From Fibrobacter succinogenes (lineage in GTDB: Bacteria > Fibrobacterota > Fibrobacteria > Fibrobacterales > Fibrobacteraceae): a stretch of 64,000 nt of DNA. Both the position numbers and the translations under genes were made by a program. Shown piece by piece: positions 43,390 through 54,469 of this stretch. Location of the stretch: positions 20,081 to 84,080 of the forward strand of contig CADCDO010000009.1 in NCBI GenBank assembly GCA_902800345.1, given 5' to 3'. Below the pieces are notes generated by a model. That model had not been told where the DNA came from and did not search any database. It worked only from the letters and a program-made list of their open reading frames with translations. Each line of letters starts with the position of its first letter. Position 1 is the stretch's first letter.

Positions 43390-46300
43390 CTAAAATTTTG
43401 ACGAATTAACGCCCATTTCGAGCAAATAACCCCCGTTTGCACCGCCCACAGGTCCCAATTCGACCTTCCAGTCCGCCAAACGGATAATATCCGGGTGGTG
43501 TTCGATGACAATGACCGTATCGCCACGGGCCGAAAGCCTGCGCAAGAGGTTCCAAAGAATCTGGATGTCCTTCAAGTGTAGTCCCGTCGTCGGTTCGTCG
43601 AGCAGATAGACCATTTCCGTCGCCGGACGGCGACAAAGTTCCGCAGCAAGCTTTAGGCGCTGGGATTCACCACCGCTGAGCGTCGTAACCGGCTGCCCCA
43701 GTTTCACGTACGGGAGGCCCACGTCGCGGAGGCATTCCAGCTTCGGTAAAATCTTCGGCTGGTCCTTGAAAAACTCACACGCTTCCACGATGCGCATGTC
43801 GAGAACATCGGCGATGTTCTTGCCCTTGAACGTGACTGTCAAGGTTTCCTGGTTGTAACGCTTGCCGCCGCAGACTTCGCACGTTTCCCAGATGTCCGAG
43901 AGAAAGTGCATCTCGACCGCAACAGCGCCACGGCCTTCGCAAGCGGGGCAACGCCCGCGCGCAAGGTTATAGCTAAAGCGGCCATAATCGAAGCCCTTGA
44001 CCTTGGATTGTTCGAGTTTGGAGAACAGCTTGCGAATATCGTCAAACACGCCCGTAAAGCTCGCCGGCGTACTGCGCGGCGTCCCAGAAATCGGGCTCTG
44101 ATCGACGAGCAGCACTTCGCCGCTCTGCTTTTTGCGGCCGCGCGCCTGGAACTGTTTTTTGAGCGCCGGGAAAACTTCATCCACGACAAGCGAACTCTTG
44201 CCCGAGCCCGAGACGCCACAGACAACGCTCACGGCCTTTTTCGGGAACTTCACGGACAAGTTTTTAAGGTTATTCGCCCTGAGATTCTTGAATTCGTAAA
44301 ACTCCGTATCGTCCGTGATGCGTACCGGTTCCAGCTGGTTTGCAACAGGAGTCGAATACGTGAGGAACTTGACCGTCTCGCTACGCGGGAAACGCTGCAG
44401 CGCATAGGGTTTCGCAAGTTCTGTTGGACTTCCTTCGGCCACGACTTCGCCGCCAAAGTCGCCCGCCCCCGGGCCCATGTCGATAATGTGGTCTGCGGCC
44501 TGCATCATCTTGAGGTCATGTTCCACGACGACGAGCGTGTTGCCGATGTCGCGCAAGCGGTAAAGCGTGTCCAAGAGTTTTGCGGTATCGCTTTCGTGGA
44601 GGCCGACCGTCGGTTCGTCCAGTACGTACAAGACGCCTTCGAGGCCGCTACCGATTTGGCTTGCCAAGCGGATGCGCTGAGATTCACCGCCCGAGAGCGT
44701 GTCGCCCGCACGGTCGAGGCCAATGTAGCCAAGCCCCACACTAATCAAAAAGTCCAAACGGCCGATGATTTCGCGGAGGAGCGGCGCGGCAATTGTCGTC
44801 TTGCTTTGGATGGATGCAGACGTCGCATTTTCTTCGTTCGCGAAATCGACTTTCGCAAACCAGTCGCGGGCTTCGGCAATGCTCATGTGATGCACGTCCA
44901 TAATGTTCTTGCCCAAGATGCGCACCGCCAGATATTCGGGCTTCAAGCGTTCGCCGTGGCAATCAGGGCATTCTTCGCCATCCTTGAAGTGACCAAGGCC
45001 AAGGCACGTTTCGCAGGCGCCCCAATGCGTGTTGAAGCTGAAATGTTTCGGATTGAGCGCCGAATCCATGTACCAGCCGCATTCCGGACAACCCGGCTTT
45101 TCGCTCGCAGAGAGGCGTTCTTCGCCATCGCAATCCACGAACAAAATGCCGTTACCGTCGCGGTAGCCGCGTTCAAACGCTTCGACCAAACGAGCGCGAT
45201 TTTCTTCCTTGACGACCACGGAATCGACCACGGCGAGCAACTGCTTTTCGCGTGTCGGGACCTTCGGCAGCGGGAGTTCCACGAGCTTTTTGCCAAGATA
45301 CGCCTTGCGGTAACCCTTTTCCGTGAGAATCTTGGACAACTTAATTTCATCCTTGATTTCGAACGGGGCAAGCACCGTCACCATCTTGTTGAGGTCGCGG
45401 TCAAACGCAAACTGCATCAAGTCGCCAGCCGCGTATGAACTCACAGGCTTTCCGCATTCCAAGCAATGAGCCGTACCGACGCGGGCCCACAAAATGCGGA
45501 AGTAGTCGTAAATCTCGGTGAGCGTCGCAACCGTACTGCGCGGGCTCTTGCTGGCGCTCTTCTGGTCAATCGCAATCGCAGGCGCCAAGCCCGAAATGGA
45601 ATCAATACTACCACGGTCGGGGCGGCCCAAGAAGCGGCGGGCATACGTGCTGAGCGTTTCGACAAAACGGCGCTGGCCTTCGCTAAAGAGCGTATGGAAC
45701 GCGAGACTCGACTTGCCCGAGCCCGAAACACCCGTAATCACCGTGAGCTTGTGGCGCGGAATCGTGACATCGATATTCTTGAGGTTGTGCTTGCGCGCTC
45801 CATGAACTTCGATATCGAGCGAGTAATCTTCGCCCTTTTCGTCCGTGCGGTCAAAATGCTTGTTTTCGCCATGCTTTTTCGCCAAAACCGGAGCCAAGTA
45901 ACGCCCCGTCTCTGACTTTTTGCATTTGGCAATTTGTTCGGGAGTTCCCGTCGCGATAATGCGGCCGCCGTTCACGCCCGCATCCGGGCCAAGGTCGATA
46001 ATCCAGTCCGCGCACTTAATCACGTCGAGGTTGTGCTCAATCACCACGACGCTGTTGCCGAGACTACGCAAACGGTTCAAGCATTCGAGCAATCGGCGGA
46101 TATCCTCAAAATGCAAACCGGTTGTCGGTTCATCGAGCAAGTAAAGCGTCTTGCCCGTGCCCGGGCGGCGGAGTTCCGAAGCAATCTTCACACGTTGCGC
46201 TTCGCCACCGCTCAAAGTTGTAGAAGGTTGTCCAAGCGTCAAATAGCCAAGTCCCACTTCGCAAAGGAGCTTGAGCGGTTCTGCAATTTTCGGAATGTCC

Positions 46301-48654
46301 TTGAAAAATTCAGCGGCATCGGCAATGCTCATGTCGAGCACTTCAGAAATGTTCTTGCCCTTAAAATAAACTTCACGGGTCGCTTCGTTAAAGCGCTTGC
46401 CGTCGCACACATCGCAAGTGACTTGAACGCTCGGCAAAATGTGCATGTCGATGACCTTCACGCCCGCGCCTTCGCAAGCGTCACAACGGCCACCCTTCAC
46501 ATTAAAGCTAAAACGGCTCTTGGTGTAGCCACGCACCTTGCTTTCTTCCATGCCCGCAAACAAGTCGCGGATATCGTCCCAAATTTTAGTATAAGTTGCC
46601 GGGTTACTGCGCGGGGTGCGTCCAATCGGCGTCTGGTCAATTTCAATGACTTTGTCAATGTTTTCAAGACCTTCGAGATGGTCAAACTTGCCGACCGGTT
46701 CTTCGGAATTGTAGAATACGCGAGCGAGTTCACGGCGCAAAATCTGATTCACAAGCGTACTCTTGCCCGAGCCCGAAACGCCCGTAACTACGGTAAACGC
46801 ACCGCCGAGCGGGATTTCCACGTCGATGTTCTTGAGGTTGTTTTCGCAGGCGCCGCAAACCTTGAGCTTCGGCGTATTCTTGTCAATCTTCATGCGCTGC
46901 GATGGGATTTCAATCGCCTTGCGACCACTCAAGTACGCGCCCGTAAGCGAAGACTTGTTCTTCTCCAGCTCTTCGACCGTGCCTGCCGCCAAAATGCGAC
47001 CGCCCTCGACACCGGCGCCAGGGCCCACGTCAATCACGCAATCCGCATGACGCATCGTATCCTCGTCGTGTTCCACGATGAGGAGGCTGTTGCCTTGGGC
47101 TCGCAAGCGTTCCAGCATCTCGAGCAACTTGTCGTTGTCGCGTGGGTGCAGCCCGATACTCGGTTCATCGAGCACGTAAAGCACGCCCTGTAAGCCCGCA
47201 CCCACGGCACTTGCGAGCCTAATACGCTGCGCCTCACCGCCCGAAAGCGTCGAAGCCTTGCGGCTAATGTCCAAATAGCCAAGGCCCACCGCCTTCAAGA
47301 ATCCAAGGCGCCCGCGGATTTCCTTGAGCACTTCGCGACCGATGCGCTGCTCCTTGGGACTCAACTTGAGCTTGTCAAAAAACTCGACTGACTTTTCGAC
47401 GGACCATTCCGTCATTTCGCAAATGTTATGACCGTGGAAATCGACAGCCGCAGCAATGCGGTTGATTCGCGTTCCGTGACATTCAGGGCAAACACCAATC
47501 TGCATATACTTTCGGAAATGGTAAATATGCCACATGTCCCAAAGTTCCTGCATAATCGAGACCACGCCGCGTTCGCTCCCGCTCGGAGTCCCGTAAAGCA
47601 CGGCATCCTGTTGCGCCTTCTTGAGCTTGTTCCACGGCGTATCGAGCGAAAAGTGCATTTCGTTTGCAATCGTGCGCAAATTGCGCCAACCGAAATCGCT
47701 AAAGATAATGCAACCGTCATCCTTCTTTTGCGGAGCCAAGCAGCCCTGCTTTAAGGACAAACTCGGATCCGGCACAATCAAGTTCACATCGAACTTGCAA
47801 CTTTCGCCAAGACCCTTGCAGGCAGGGCATTGCCCCTTCGGGTCGTTAAAGCTAAAGAATCGCGGTTCGAGTTCCGGGATAGAAATTCCGCACTTGGGGC
47901 AAGCAAGCTGCGTACCCTGCAAGCGGTAATCCGAATCATCCAACAAAAACGACACGAGTTTTCCGTCCGTGAGCTTCAAGGCACCTTCAATCGCCTCACG
48001 CAAACGGCTCATGTTCTTGCGTTCGAGCGTCAAGCGGTCAATCACCACTTCAATCGTATGCTTCTCGTAACGCACCAACAGCGGCACATCTTCGAGCCTG
48101 TAAATCGTCCCATCCACGCGCACGCGGACAAATCCATTTTCCTTGAGTTCCGCAAGCTCCTTGCGGTATTCGCCCTTGCGCTCCTGCACAATCGGCGCCA
48201 TCACCAAAATCTTTTTATTCTCGTCGCTTGCGTACAAGTTATCAACAATCTGATCCACCGACTGCGCCTGAATCACCTTGCCGCACTTGGGGCAATGCGG
48301 AACACCGAGGCGCGCAAACATCAAACGGTAATGGTCCAAAATCTCGACCACCGTACCCACCGTACTGCGCGGGTTGCGGTTCACCGTCTTCTGGTCAATC
48401 GAAATCGTCGGCGAAATTCCGCGAACACTTTCCACATCCGGGTGCTTCATGCGCCCGATGAACTGGCGTGCGTACGCCGAAAGCGACTCCACAAAGCGAC
48501 GCTGCCCTTCCTGGAACACCGTATCAAACGCCAAACTCGACTTGCCCGAGCCCGAAACGCCGGTCACCACGACAATCGAGTCGCGGGGAATCGTCAAATC
48601 GACATGGCGGAGGTTGTGTTCATGAGCATCGCGGATTTCAATAGATTTCGTCAT
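43390..48654 (-). CDS. uvrA: Double-length UvrA, two UvrA units in one chain
   Basis: 1754 residues, about twice the usual 940. Four Walker A motifs GVSGSGKS lie near residues 33, 626, 973 and 1481. Four signatures LSGGE[AS]QR are present. Each half carries zinc-finger modules: CPKCG...CPACKG and CDACEG...CDVCDG in the first, CPECG...CETCLG and CPACEG...CEVCGG in the second. The halves join near residue 940. UvrA is the damage sensor of nucleotide-excision repair and normally dimerises; here the dimer may be covalent. Tandem UvrA of this size is known from Chlamydiae. The ATG lies 7 bases after a TATATT -10 box, without Shine-Dalgarno. Confidence 0.95.
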   Translation of the reverse strand: MTKSIEIRDAHEHNLRHVDLTIPRDSIVVVTGVSGSGKSSLAFDTVFQEGQRRFVESLSAYARQFIGRMKHPDVESVRGISPTISIDQKTVNRNPRSTVGTVVEILDHYRLMFARLGVPHCPKCGKVIQAQSVDQIVDNLYASDENKKILVMAPIVQERKGEYRKELAELKENGFVRVRVDGTIYRLEDVPLLVRYEKHTIEVVIDRLTLERKNMSRLREAIEGALKLTDGKLVSFLLDDSDYRLQGTQLACPKCGISIPELEPRFFSFNDPKGQCPACKGLGESCKFDVNLIVPDPSLSLKQGCLAPQKKDDGCIIFSDFGWRNLRTIANEMHFSLDTPWNKLKKAQQDAVLYGTPSGSERGVVSIMQELWDMWHIYHFRKYMQIGVCPECHGTRINRIAAAVDFHGHNICEMTEWSVEKSVEFFDKLKLSPKEQRIGREVLKEIRGRLGFLKAVGLGYLDISRKASTLSGGEAQRIRLASAVGAGLQGVLYVLDEPSIGLHPRDNDKLLEMLERLRAQGNSLLIVEHDEDTMRHADCVIDVGPGAGVEGGRILAAGTVEELEKNKSSLTGAYLSGRKAIEIPSQRMKIDKNTPKLKVCGACENNLKNIDVEIPLGGAFTVVTGVSGSGKSTLVNQILRRELARVFYNSEEPVGKFDHLEGLENIDKVIEIDQTPIGRTPRSNPATYTKIWDDIRDLFAGMEESKVRGYTKSRFSFNVKGGRCDACEGAGVKVIDMHILPSVQVTCDVCDGKRFNEATREVYFKGKNISEVLDMSIADAAEFFKDIPKIAEPLKLLCEVGLGYLTLGQPSTTLSGGEAQRVKIASELRRPGTGKTLYLLDEPTTGLHFEDIRRLLECLNRLRSLGNSVVVIEHNLDVIKCADWIIDLGPDAGVNGGRIIATGTPEQIAKCKKSETGRYLAPVLAKKHGENKHFDRTDEKGEDYSLDIEVHGARKHNLKNIDVTIPRHKLTVITGVSGSGKSSLAFHTLFSEGQRRFVETLSTYARRFLGRPDRGSIDSISGLAPAIAIDQKSASKSPRSTVATLTEIYDYFRILWARVGTAHCLECGKPVSSYAAGDLMQFAFDRDLNKMVTVLAPFEIKDEIKLSKILTEKGYRKAYLGKKLVELPLPKVPTREKQLLAVVDSVVVKEENRARLVEAFERGYRDGNGILFVDCDGEERLSASEKPGCPECGWYMDSALNPKHFSFNTHWGACETCLGLGHFKDGEECPDCHGERLKPEYLAVRILGKNIMDVHHMSIAEARDWFAKVDFANEENATSASIQSKTTIAAPLLREIIGRLDFLISVGLGYIGLDRAGDTLSGGESQRIRLASQIGSGLEGVLYVLDEPTVGLHESDTAKLLDTLYRLRDIGNTLVVVEHDLKMMQAADHIIDMGPGAGDFGGEVVAEGSPTELAKPYALQRFPRSETVKFLTYSTPVANQLEPVRITDDTEFYEFKNLRANNLKNLSVKFPKKAVSVVCGVSGSGKSSLVVDEVFPALKKQFQARGRKKQSGEVLLVDQSPISGTPRSTPASFTGVFDDIRKLFSKLEQSKVKGFDYGRFSYNLARGRCPACEGRGAVAVEMHFLSDIWETCEVCGGKRYNQETLTVTFKGKNIADVLDMRIVEACEFFKDQPKILPKLECLRDVGLPYVKLGQPVTTLSGGESQRLKLAAELCRRPATEMVYLLDEPTTGLHLKDIQILWNLLRRLSARGDTVIVIEHHPDIIRLADWKVELGPVGGANGGYLLEMGVNSSKF

Positions 48655-48661
48655 GACCGCA

Positions 48662-48690
48662 AATATAGAAAAAGAGTCCTCAAATGTCTA
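48662..48690 (-). promoter_or_regulatory. uvrA promoter, leaderless type
   Basis: On the minus strand TAGACA (48690-48685) and TATATT (48667-48662) are 17 bases apart. The ATG at 48654 follows 7 bases later. No LexA-like box was recognised. Confidence 0.7.
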
Positions 48691-48789
48691 AAAAATAGTG
48701 AACATTTGGATAGAAATTGTTATTTTACAGAACGCACAGGTGCAGAAAATAATACTATATTAGCTCCAACTTAAAAGGAGCTGGAATTA

Positions 48790-50349
48790 ATGAGAATCAT
48801 TCTCTATACATTTTTGTTCACATTTTGGTTAATCGCCTGCGGAGACAACGATCCATCTTCGCCCCAAGACAGCGATATTTCCTCTACGGAATCATCTTCG
48901 TCAAAAAAGAGTTCTTCTTCACAGAAAAAGAACTCCTCGACCAAGGAAAAAAGCTCTTCATCAAAGGCAAAGAGTTCTTCCTCTAAGGCCAAATCGTCTT
49001 CTTCGGCAAAACAGTCTTCGTCCTCCGCAAAACAATCTTCATCGTCAGTACAGTCTTCGTCCTCCGTATTTTTGTTCAAAATCGAAAACGATGACATGAT
49101 TCTTGATTTAAAGCAGATGAAGGTCACCGACAAACGCGATGGCCATATCTACGATGTCGAAGTCCGCGAAGACAGCACCGTCCATATGATCCAGCCCATC
49201 AATCACGAAATACCTGAAAGTACATGGTGTTTCAACGATTACCCTGCGAACTGCGAGCGATACGGCCGTTTATACAAATGGGATATGCGAACACAAGGAA
49301 TCGGAACCAGAAATTATTGCAACTCGGTCTTAACAAATCCGTGCCCAACAGGATGGATCCGGGATAAAAACGGAACCAAAGGTTTTTACGGAGGTTACCG
49401 CACATCCAGCGGCCAATACAAAGGATTCGACAAGGTTCAAATATACTGGTCTAATAAGGCTGCTAAAACCATGGAATCCAATCAAGATTGTTCTAAAGAT
49501 ATCTACATAGGGATATTTTACAAAGACTCAACATACGCCAATCAAGTACCTACGGATTGGGACAGCTGGGAAGGCGTACAATTAAACAGGTATAACGCAG
49601 TCAACATCCATTGCGCCTGGAAAAATAAATTAAAACCACCTGAAGGCACCGTATTTCCGAAGCCAGACTTCGAATTTCCCGACAACACCCTCAAAAATAC
49701 GAGGGAGCGACCTTTTGAGGATTACGAACAACTTGAAGATGAACGTGATGGTTTTGTTTATGACGTAGTCACAATAGGAAATCAAACCTGGATGACACAA
49801 AACCTGCGTTTCGAAATTGAAAATAGTTACCGCAGCCCCAATAGTCGTAACATATACCTCGGACTATACTACGATTGGGAAGACGCTCACAACTACTACG
49901 CAGACGATTCTTTAGTATGGCCCATTCAAGGCGTATGCCCCAACGGATGGCATATACCAACGCTCGCCGAATGGAACACCTTATTCAATTACGTCAAGGA
50001 ACAAAATAACGGCCATTATATCAGAAAAACACTGACATCAACAAGGAAATGGGGCAATGTTGAACCCGCAGGCACCAACACATACGGATTTGAAGTAATT
50101 CCGTCAAGTTACGTATATGTCGAAGATGGACGCGTGAGGTCTCCATTTCTTAGCGCAAAAGTTCTCTTTATGGTATCTGGCGATGGTTACACGTTTTCCG
50201 ATGCAGCAATCGCTTTCGAACCCCCTGAAGAAGATGTCGAACCATATCTCTACCATTGGCCATACACCTACGATTCCAAAATCAAGCCCAACATCCGTTG
50301 CGTAAAAGGACAAGGCACCCGCGGAATACAAATACCGTACGAAGATTAA
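48790..50349 (+). CDS. FISUMP-domain lipoprotein, two domains
   Basis: 519 residues with lipobox WLIAC and AAAAGGAG upstream of the ATG. A long linker of SSSS, KSSSSKAKSSSS and AKQSSSS units spans residues 30-95. Two FISUMP domains follow. The first (VTDKRDGHIYDVEVREDSTVH...CPTGWI) is partly degenerate. The second is complete (LEDERDGFVYDVVTIGNQTW, then MTQNLRFEI, CPNGWHIPTLAEWNTLF, NIRCVKG). It is divergent from uvrA. A surface adhesion role is possible but unproven. Confidence 0.85.
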   Translation: MRIILYTFLFTFWLIACGDNDPSSPQDSDISSTESSSSKKSSSSQKKNSSTKEKSSSSKAKSSSSKAKSSSSAKQSSSSAKQSSSSVQSSSSVFLFKIENDDMILDLKQMKVTDKRDGHIYDVEVREDSTVHMIQPINHEIPESTWCFNDYPANCERYGRLYKWDMRTQGIGTRNYCNSVLTNPCPTGWIRDKNGTKGFYGGYRTSSGQYKGFDKVQIYWSNKAAKTMESNQDCSKDIYIGIFYKDSTYANQVPTDWDSWEGVQLNRYNAVNIHCAWKNKLKPPEGTVFPKPDFEFPDNTLKNTRERPFEDYEQLEDERDGFVYDVVTIGNQTWMTQNLRFEIENSYRSPNSRNIYLGLYYDWEDAHNYYADDSLVWPIQGVCPNGWHIPTLAEWNTLFNYVKEQNNGHYIRKTLTSTRKWGNVEPAGTNTYGFEVIPSSYVYVEDGRVRSPFLSAKVLFMVSGDGYTFSDAAIAFEPPEEDVEPYLYHWPYTYDSKIKPNIRCVKGQGTRGIQIPYED

Positions 50350-50370
50350 CGCCCCCCCCATAACCGCAAA

Positions 50371-50398
50371 AACCTCCGTCAAAACGGAGGTTATTTTC
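50371..50398. terminator. Bidirectional terminator
   Basis: The stem AACCTCCGT/ACGGAGGTT has a short loop and is followed by TATTTT. It lies between the FISUMP gene and the convergent minus-strand ORF. Confidence 0.75.
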
Positions 50399-50401
50399 AT
50401 T

Positions 50402-50806
50402 TCAAAGAGAGACAACTTCACAAAACGTTCTTATTGGGCCAAGTCCGCACGGAACCAATTTGTAGATATCTTGATCCAAAACCAACGAATCACCAACACT
50501 CATTTCATCAGGAGTTTTCCAGACATCGCCGCACCATGTCCGGCTTGAAAAGCCCTTATACGTAATTTTCGAATTTTTATCAATGAGACCTTCACAGTCC
50601 TGCACAAAGAACGCCACCGTGAGATACGCACTTGTCACAACATTAAAACTACCTTGATGAGCCCCGGTCGTTTCCACGTGTCCTTGAGAAACATTGGTCA
50701 AAACCCGAGCACCGCGTCCTTTTTTAATAATTACCGATTTTTCACAAAATAAAACGAGTTTTATTTTCCATATTAAACAAATCGTACGATATACGCCAAG
50801 CACCAT
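50402..50806 (-). CDS. Hypothetical protein, low confidence
   Basis: 134 residues. The first 30 (MVLGVYRTICLIWKIKLVLF) do not form a good signal peptide and the real start may be lower. The rest (HVETTGAHQGSFNVVTSAYL...CGDVWKTPDEMSVGDSLVLD) looks like coding sequence with two Cys pairs. It fills the gap 50350-50864, and the bidirectional terminator fits its 3' end. No family was recognised and it may be a fragment. Confidence 0.4.
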   Translation of the reverse strand: MVLGVYRTICLIWKIKLVLFCEKSVIIKKGRGARVLTNVSQGHVETTGAHQGSFNVVTSAYLTVAFFVQDCEGLIDKNSKITYKGFSSRTWCGDVWKTPDEMSVGDSLVLDQDIYKLVPCGLGPIRTFCEVVSL

Positions 50807-50864
50807 ATGTTTCTATTTTTAGAGTAGGATTTATCGATTCTTAACAAACACAAACAGGATTTAT

Positions 50865-52421
50865 ATGAAAAACAAGAATAAACTAGCGCCTTTTTTATTG
50901 AATATATCTGTTGCCGCTTTTTTCAGCGCATGCCTTGTGGCTTGCGGTTCCGACTCCAGCAGCAACCCCGATTTAAGCATTTCAACAGAAAATTCCAGCG
51001 CAGGGACGAACTCCAGCGCCGCAAATTCCAACAACGACAAGCCATCTTCCAGTTCGTCAACCGTCCGGGCCACCAGTTCAAGTTCATTTTCTAAAGCTCT
51101 ATTCCTGAACGAAAATATTTCGTACGGCGAAATAACCGACGAGCGCGACGGACAGACCTACAAGACCGTACTAATCGGATCAAGATACTGGATGGCAGAA
51201 AACCTGAACTTCAAGACAGAGAACAGCTATTGCGTCAACGACAACGATACGTTATGCCTCAAGTATGGCCGTCTGTACACATGGTCTGCCGCCATGGATA
51301 GCACAGGCGCATTCTCCACAAGCGGTTTAAACTGCGGAAACGGAACAAAATGTACAGCCGATTCCATCGTCCGTGGCGTTTGTCCGCAAGGCTGGCATCT
51401 GCCCAACTACAGTGAGTTTTCGGCTCTCTATGGTTACGCAGGAGGGATTAGAATCGCCACACGGACACTCAAGACCCGCTATGAATGGGGCGGCGGACAT
51501 GGAAACGAGCTTGGCTTTTCAGCCGTTCCCGCCGGTTACAGAGAAGACGAAGGATATTATTACTCCCTGAAGAAAGGCGCTTATTTCTGGTTAAACAGCG
51601 AATCATACGAGACACACGCGCAATGGGCCCAAATGTACGACCCCGGCGAATTAAGGGCAAACACCTACTACAACGGAGATATCATAACAGACTGGTATTT
51701 CGCGGAATTCAGGACACAGCCAAAGTCCAACGCCGCTTCAGTCCGCTGCGTCAGGGATTCCGTTCCAGGCGACACGACCATAAAACCGTTCAGCTGGCGC
51801 TATATGGACCCCGAGTTTTCGTACGGCACAATGACAGACGAACGTGACGGAAGAGTGTATCGAACTACCACCATCGGTAGTCAAACATGGATGGCCGAAA
51901 ACCTGAATTTCAAGACAGAACACGGAAGATGCCTCCATAGAGTTGACGAAAACTGCGAAAAATACGGGACTGTCTATCCGTGGAGCGACGCAACTGACAG
52001 CATTGCAGAATTCTCGGATAACGGCAAGGGCTGCGGTTACATAGGATTCCATGGTACCGCCCCATGCGAAATCACCTACCCGGCGCGGGGCATTTGCCCC
52101 CAAGGGTGGCACCTTCCCTCTACCGAAGAATTTTCAACATTATTCGATGCCGTCGGAGGTCCGGAAGTCGCCGGAAAGATGCTCAAATCGAAAACGGAAT
52201 GGTACTCAGGCACCGGATTGGACTCATTCGGTTTTACAGCACGTCCGGCTGACAATTTTTACGATTATTCTCCATCTACAGTCTTAAGGACAGAAACTGG
52301 ATTTTGGTCATCCAATAAATCAACTGCCGTTATTATAAGCTTTGATTATAAGCAAGACAGCGTTTTTGTCGGCGAACAGGACAATCGTTCTGTATGGTAC
52401 ATCCGCTGCCTAAAAGATTAG
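50865..52421 (+). CDS. FISUMP-domain lipoprotein, two domains
   Basis: 518 residues with lipobox CLVAC. A Ser/Asn-rich linker (residues 27-72) precedes two complete FISUMP domains of about 200 residues each. Both begin ITDERDGQTYKTVLIG or MTDERDGRVYRTTTIG, continue WMAENLNFKTE, LKYGRLYTWS or EKYGTVYPWS, and CPQGWHLP, and end SVRCVRD or YIRCLKD. The domains are more alike to each other than to the protein at 48790, suggesting internal duplication. Confidence 0.85.
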   Translation: MKNKNKLAPFLLNISVAAFFSACLVACGSDSSSNPDLSISTENSSAGTNSSAANSNNDKPSSSSSTVRATSSSSFSKALFLNENISYGEITDERDGQTYKTVLIGSRYWMAENLNFKTENSYCVNDNDTLCLKYGRLYTWSAAMDSTGAFSTSGLNCGNGTKCTADSIVRGVCPQGWHLPNYSEFSALYGYAGGIRIATRTLKTRYEWGGGHGNELGFSAVPAGYREDEGYYYSLKKGAYFWLNSESYETHAQWAQMYDPGELRANTYYNGDIITDWYFAEFRTQPKSNAASVRCVRDSVPGDTTIKPFSWRYMDPEFSYGTMTDERDGRVYRTTTIGSQTWMAENLNFKTEHGRCLHRVDENCEKYGTVYPWSDATDSIAEFSDNGKGCGYIGFHGTAPCEITYPARGICPQGWHLPSTEEFSTLFDAVGGPEVAGKMLKSKTEWYSGTGLDSFGFTARPADNFYDYSPSTVLRTETGFWSSNKSTAVIISFDYKQDSVFVGEQDNRSVWYIRCLKD

Positions 52422-52432
52422 GCTACATGCCC

Positions 52433-52461
52433 TTGCCAAGAAAGCTCCGTTTAGCTATATT
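52433..52461 (+). promoter_or_regulatory. Promoter of tRNA-Ala
   Basis: TTGCCA at 52433-52438 and TATATT at 52456-52461 are 17 bases apart, 19 bases before the tRNA. Confidence 0.8.
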
Positions 52462-52480
52462 CACCCCGCTATCTAGCTAT

Positions 52481-52553
52481 GGGGATATAGCTCAGTTGGT
52501 AGAGCGACAGGTTCGCAATCTGTAGGTCATGGGTTCGACTCCCACTATCTCCA
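52481..52553 (+). tRNA. tRNA-Ala, anticodon CGC
   Basis: A 73-base cloverleaf with acceptor stem GGGGATA/TATCTCC. This includes the G3-U70 pair that marks alanine tRNAs. The anticodon loop TTCGCAA gives anticodon CGC (reads GCG). The discriminator is A and no CCA is encoded. It has its own promoter and terminator. Confidence 0.95.
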
Positions 52554-52559
52554 CGTCAA

Positions 52560-52591
52560 AGAGGCAAGCATAAGCTTGCCTCTTTTTTTTT
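52560..52591 (+). terminator. Terminator after tRNA-Ala
   Basis: A 10-bp stem AGAGGCAAGC/GCTTGCCTCT with a 4-base loop is followed by nine T. Confidence 0.9.
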
Positions 52592-52619
52592 CCATATACA
52601 TCAAATTCACAGCAGCCTA

Positions 52620-52670
52620 CTAACCTTCACTGAATCCCTCGCCGCTTCGCGTCTCGGGATGACGTCCCTA
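52620..52670. repeat. Dispersed GTCATCC-GAG element
   Basis: The minus strand reads GACGTCATCCCGAGACGCGA, then GCGGCGAGGGATTCAG. It is the same element type as at 7517-7612 and 58039-58056. Confidence 0.6.
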
Positions 52671-52689
52671 AGCTCTACCAACTAATTAT

Positions 52690-53892
52690 CTACAAGTCCC
52701 ACTTGACGCCGAGTTTGAGCTGCGTGAGCGTAGAACTTTCGGGATAGATTCCACGGTAAAAACGGGGCATAAAATAACGTTTGTAATTGCGTTCCAAGCC
52801 CAAATAATAACTCATTTTCCAATGTTTCCAAGAAAGCATCAATCCCCAAAGTCCATTGAACCTTTTCAGTTTCTTGTAATCTTCATCGGGTCCATCGACG
52901 GCAAAACCATAAAACAGGTTCATCTTCGCTTCCAGCGCAAGCTTGTTCTTAAACTTGTACGAGAGTTTGGAGCGGAATACAGGTCCGAACCATTTCCCAA
53001 GCGCCATTCTATAGACGGGTTCTTTAAACATTCCCGTTGTATCATAGGGCGTCTTCGCAGAGTCCATATATGCAGAATCAACATCATAGACCAGCGACCT
53101 GAAGAAACTTTTGTAGTCAAAGGCGGAATCGGCCTCGAACTTCGCCCCCGCATAGACAGTCCCGTTCAAGCCCTCGGCAGCAGTCCTGTGCCACGATGCG
53201 TAAAACGCAAACGACATCGGTCCCGATGTTCGGTAAAACGCCCACGCCACAAGTCCCACACGCTGTTTCTCGAACCGGAACAGGTCCTTTTCCACCCAAA
53301 CGAAAAAATCCGACGAGAGTTCGTTGCCTTCGATGTTGAAGTCGTAGCCCAAATCCAAAAGCAGGCCTCGTCCCATCAGCGTGTATTCAAGCCCGAGCGT
53401 CAGGTTCCAATCGTTCGTATCGAGCACGGACATTTCATCGTTGTTCAAGAAATAATCGCCCTGTACAGATGCGGCAAACGTGTGCGACCAACTTCCAGAA
53501 ACAAAATCGAAGTATGGGTTCACGTTCAAGAAAAGGTCCCCGCCTTTTTCCCCTTCGTCCATACCCGTCTCTTTGTAATGCATGCCGTAAAGGCCGATTT
53601 CACCCGCCACATGGAATTCCCACGAGCTAGCCAAACTATCTGCGCTATAGCCTGTCAAGTTCGCCGTATCGGCGTCCGATTTTCCAAGGGCGGCATTGTA
53701 ATCACGGATAATTCCCCGGAGTTCTTCGGTGTAAGGGCCCGGCAGAGCGGCGGCCTCTTCAAACGCCTTGAGCGCCGAAGGAATATCGCCAGCCTCTTCA
53801 AATTTCATCGCGCGGTAATAGGCTTCTTCCTGTGTCTCGGCAAAGAGCACAGTCGCAAACATCAACACCATCAAGCATAAAAAACGTTGCAT
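52690..53892 (-). CDS. Outer-membrane barrel protein with N-terminal TPR-like segment
   Basis: 400 residues with a signal peptide ending LFA-E. Residues 20-60 form a TPR-like helix pair (YYRAMKFEEAGDIPSALKAF). Residues 90-400 alternate in beta-barrel fashion, with many aromatic girdle residues, and end in KLGVKWDL, an aromatic-rich last strand as in outer-membrane proteins. It is the last gene of the kinase operon; its ATG directly follows the stop of the upstream gene (TAAATG). Confidence 0.7.
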   Translation of the reverse strand: MQRFLCLMVLMFATVLFAETQEEAYYRAMKFEEAGDIPSALKAFEEAAALPGPYTEELRGIIRDYNAALGKSDADTANLTGYSADSLASSWEFHVAGEIGLYGMHYKETGMDEGEKGGDLFLNVNPYFDFVSGSWSHTFAASVQGDYFLNNDEMSVLDTNDWNLTLGLEYTLMGRGLLLDLGYDFNIEGNELSSDFFVWVEKDLFRFEKQRVGLVAWAFYRTSGPMSFAFYASWHRTAAEGLNGTVYAGAKFEADSAFDYKSFFRSLVYDVDSAYMDSAKTPYDTTGMFKEPVYRMALGKWFGPVFRSKLSYKFKNKLALEAKMNLFYGFAVDGPDEDYKKLKRFNGLWGLMLSWKHWKMSYYLGLERNYKRYFMPRFYRGIYPESSTLTQLKLGVKWDL

Positions 53893-54426
53893 TTATTTTC
53901 TCGGGAAATTCCCCTTGTCCCAGCCAAACGGCTTAATAGGTTCAACGCCCTTCGGATTATTTCTGCGTTCATGCGGGTTAAACGGACGTATCGGATCCTT
54001 TATTTTCTTGTTACCCGGGAACCCCATCGGTGTAAAGGGCTGAACATTCCCAAACGGTCCCTTGAACGGCTCGAATTCTTCCATTTTCTTTTCCCGGACA
54101 AGTTCGTTCTTCGGCATATCGACATTTTTTTCGATCGGCGAAACGGGCGTTTCCAGGACAGGCGCCTTCACGGACACTTCGCGCATTTCCTTCTTTTCGG
54201 CTGCCGAATTATTCCTCAGGTTCTGGAGAATTTGTTCGCGGGCGGCACGGCGTTCTTCACGCATTTTTTGCCAATCCACGTTTTCCTTTTCCGACAGATT
54301 CGGGACCTTGTCGAGAATTTCATGATGTTCGGCAGGAGTCGGAACACTCGCTTCAGGACGAGCCCCTATTTCCCCCGCCATGGCGGTCGCAGCCATCACC
54401 GCAGAAGCCATTACGATTTTTTTCAT
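53893..54426 (-). CDS. Small secreted Pro/Glu-rich protein
   Basis: 177 residues from ATG 54426, chosen for AAGGAG at proper spacing; a start at 54468 would add a non-signal extension. Signal peptide MKKIVMASAVMAATAMA-GE. The mature part has a charged helical stretch (WQKMREERRAAREQILQNLR) and a Pro/Phe/Gly-rich tail (FEPFKGPFGNVQPFTPMGFP). No family was recognised. It lies between the sigma-54 activator and the barrel gene. Confidence 0.65.
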   Translation of the reverse strand: MKKIVMASAVMAATAMAGEIGARPEASVPTPAEHHEILDKVPNLSEKENVDWQKMREERRAAREQILQNLRNNSAAEKKEMREVSVKAPVLETPVSPIEKNVDMPKNELVREKKMEEFEPFKGPFGNVQPFTPMGFPGNKKIKDPIRPFNPHERRNNPKGVEPIKPFGWDKGNFPRK

Positions 54427-54469
54427 GAGCACACTCCTTAAATTATATTTCAGCATTTCCCCAAGCATC

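Noticed and set aside
43906..45438. 510-codon open frame on the plus strand
   Set aside because: It is antisense to uvrA, has no ribosome site, and its sequence is the complement of conserved UvrA motifs.
45934..47193. 419-codon open frame on the plus strand
   Set aside because: Also antisense to uvrA; the GC-rich third positions of uvrA keep the opposite frame open.
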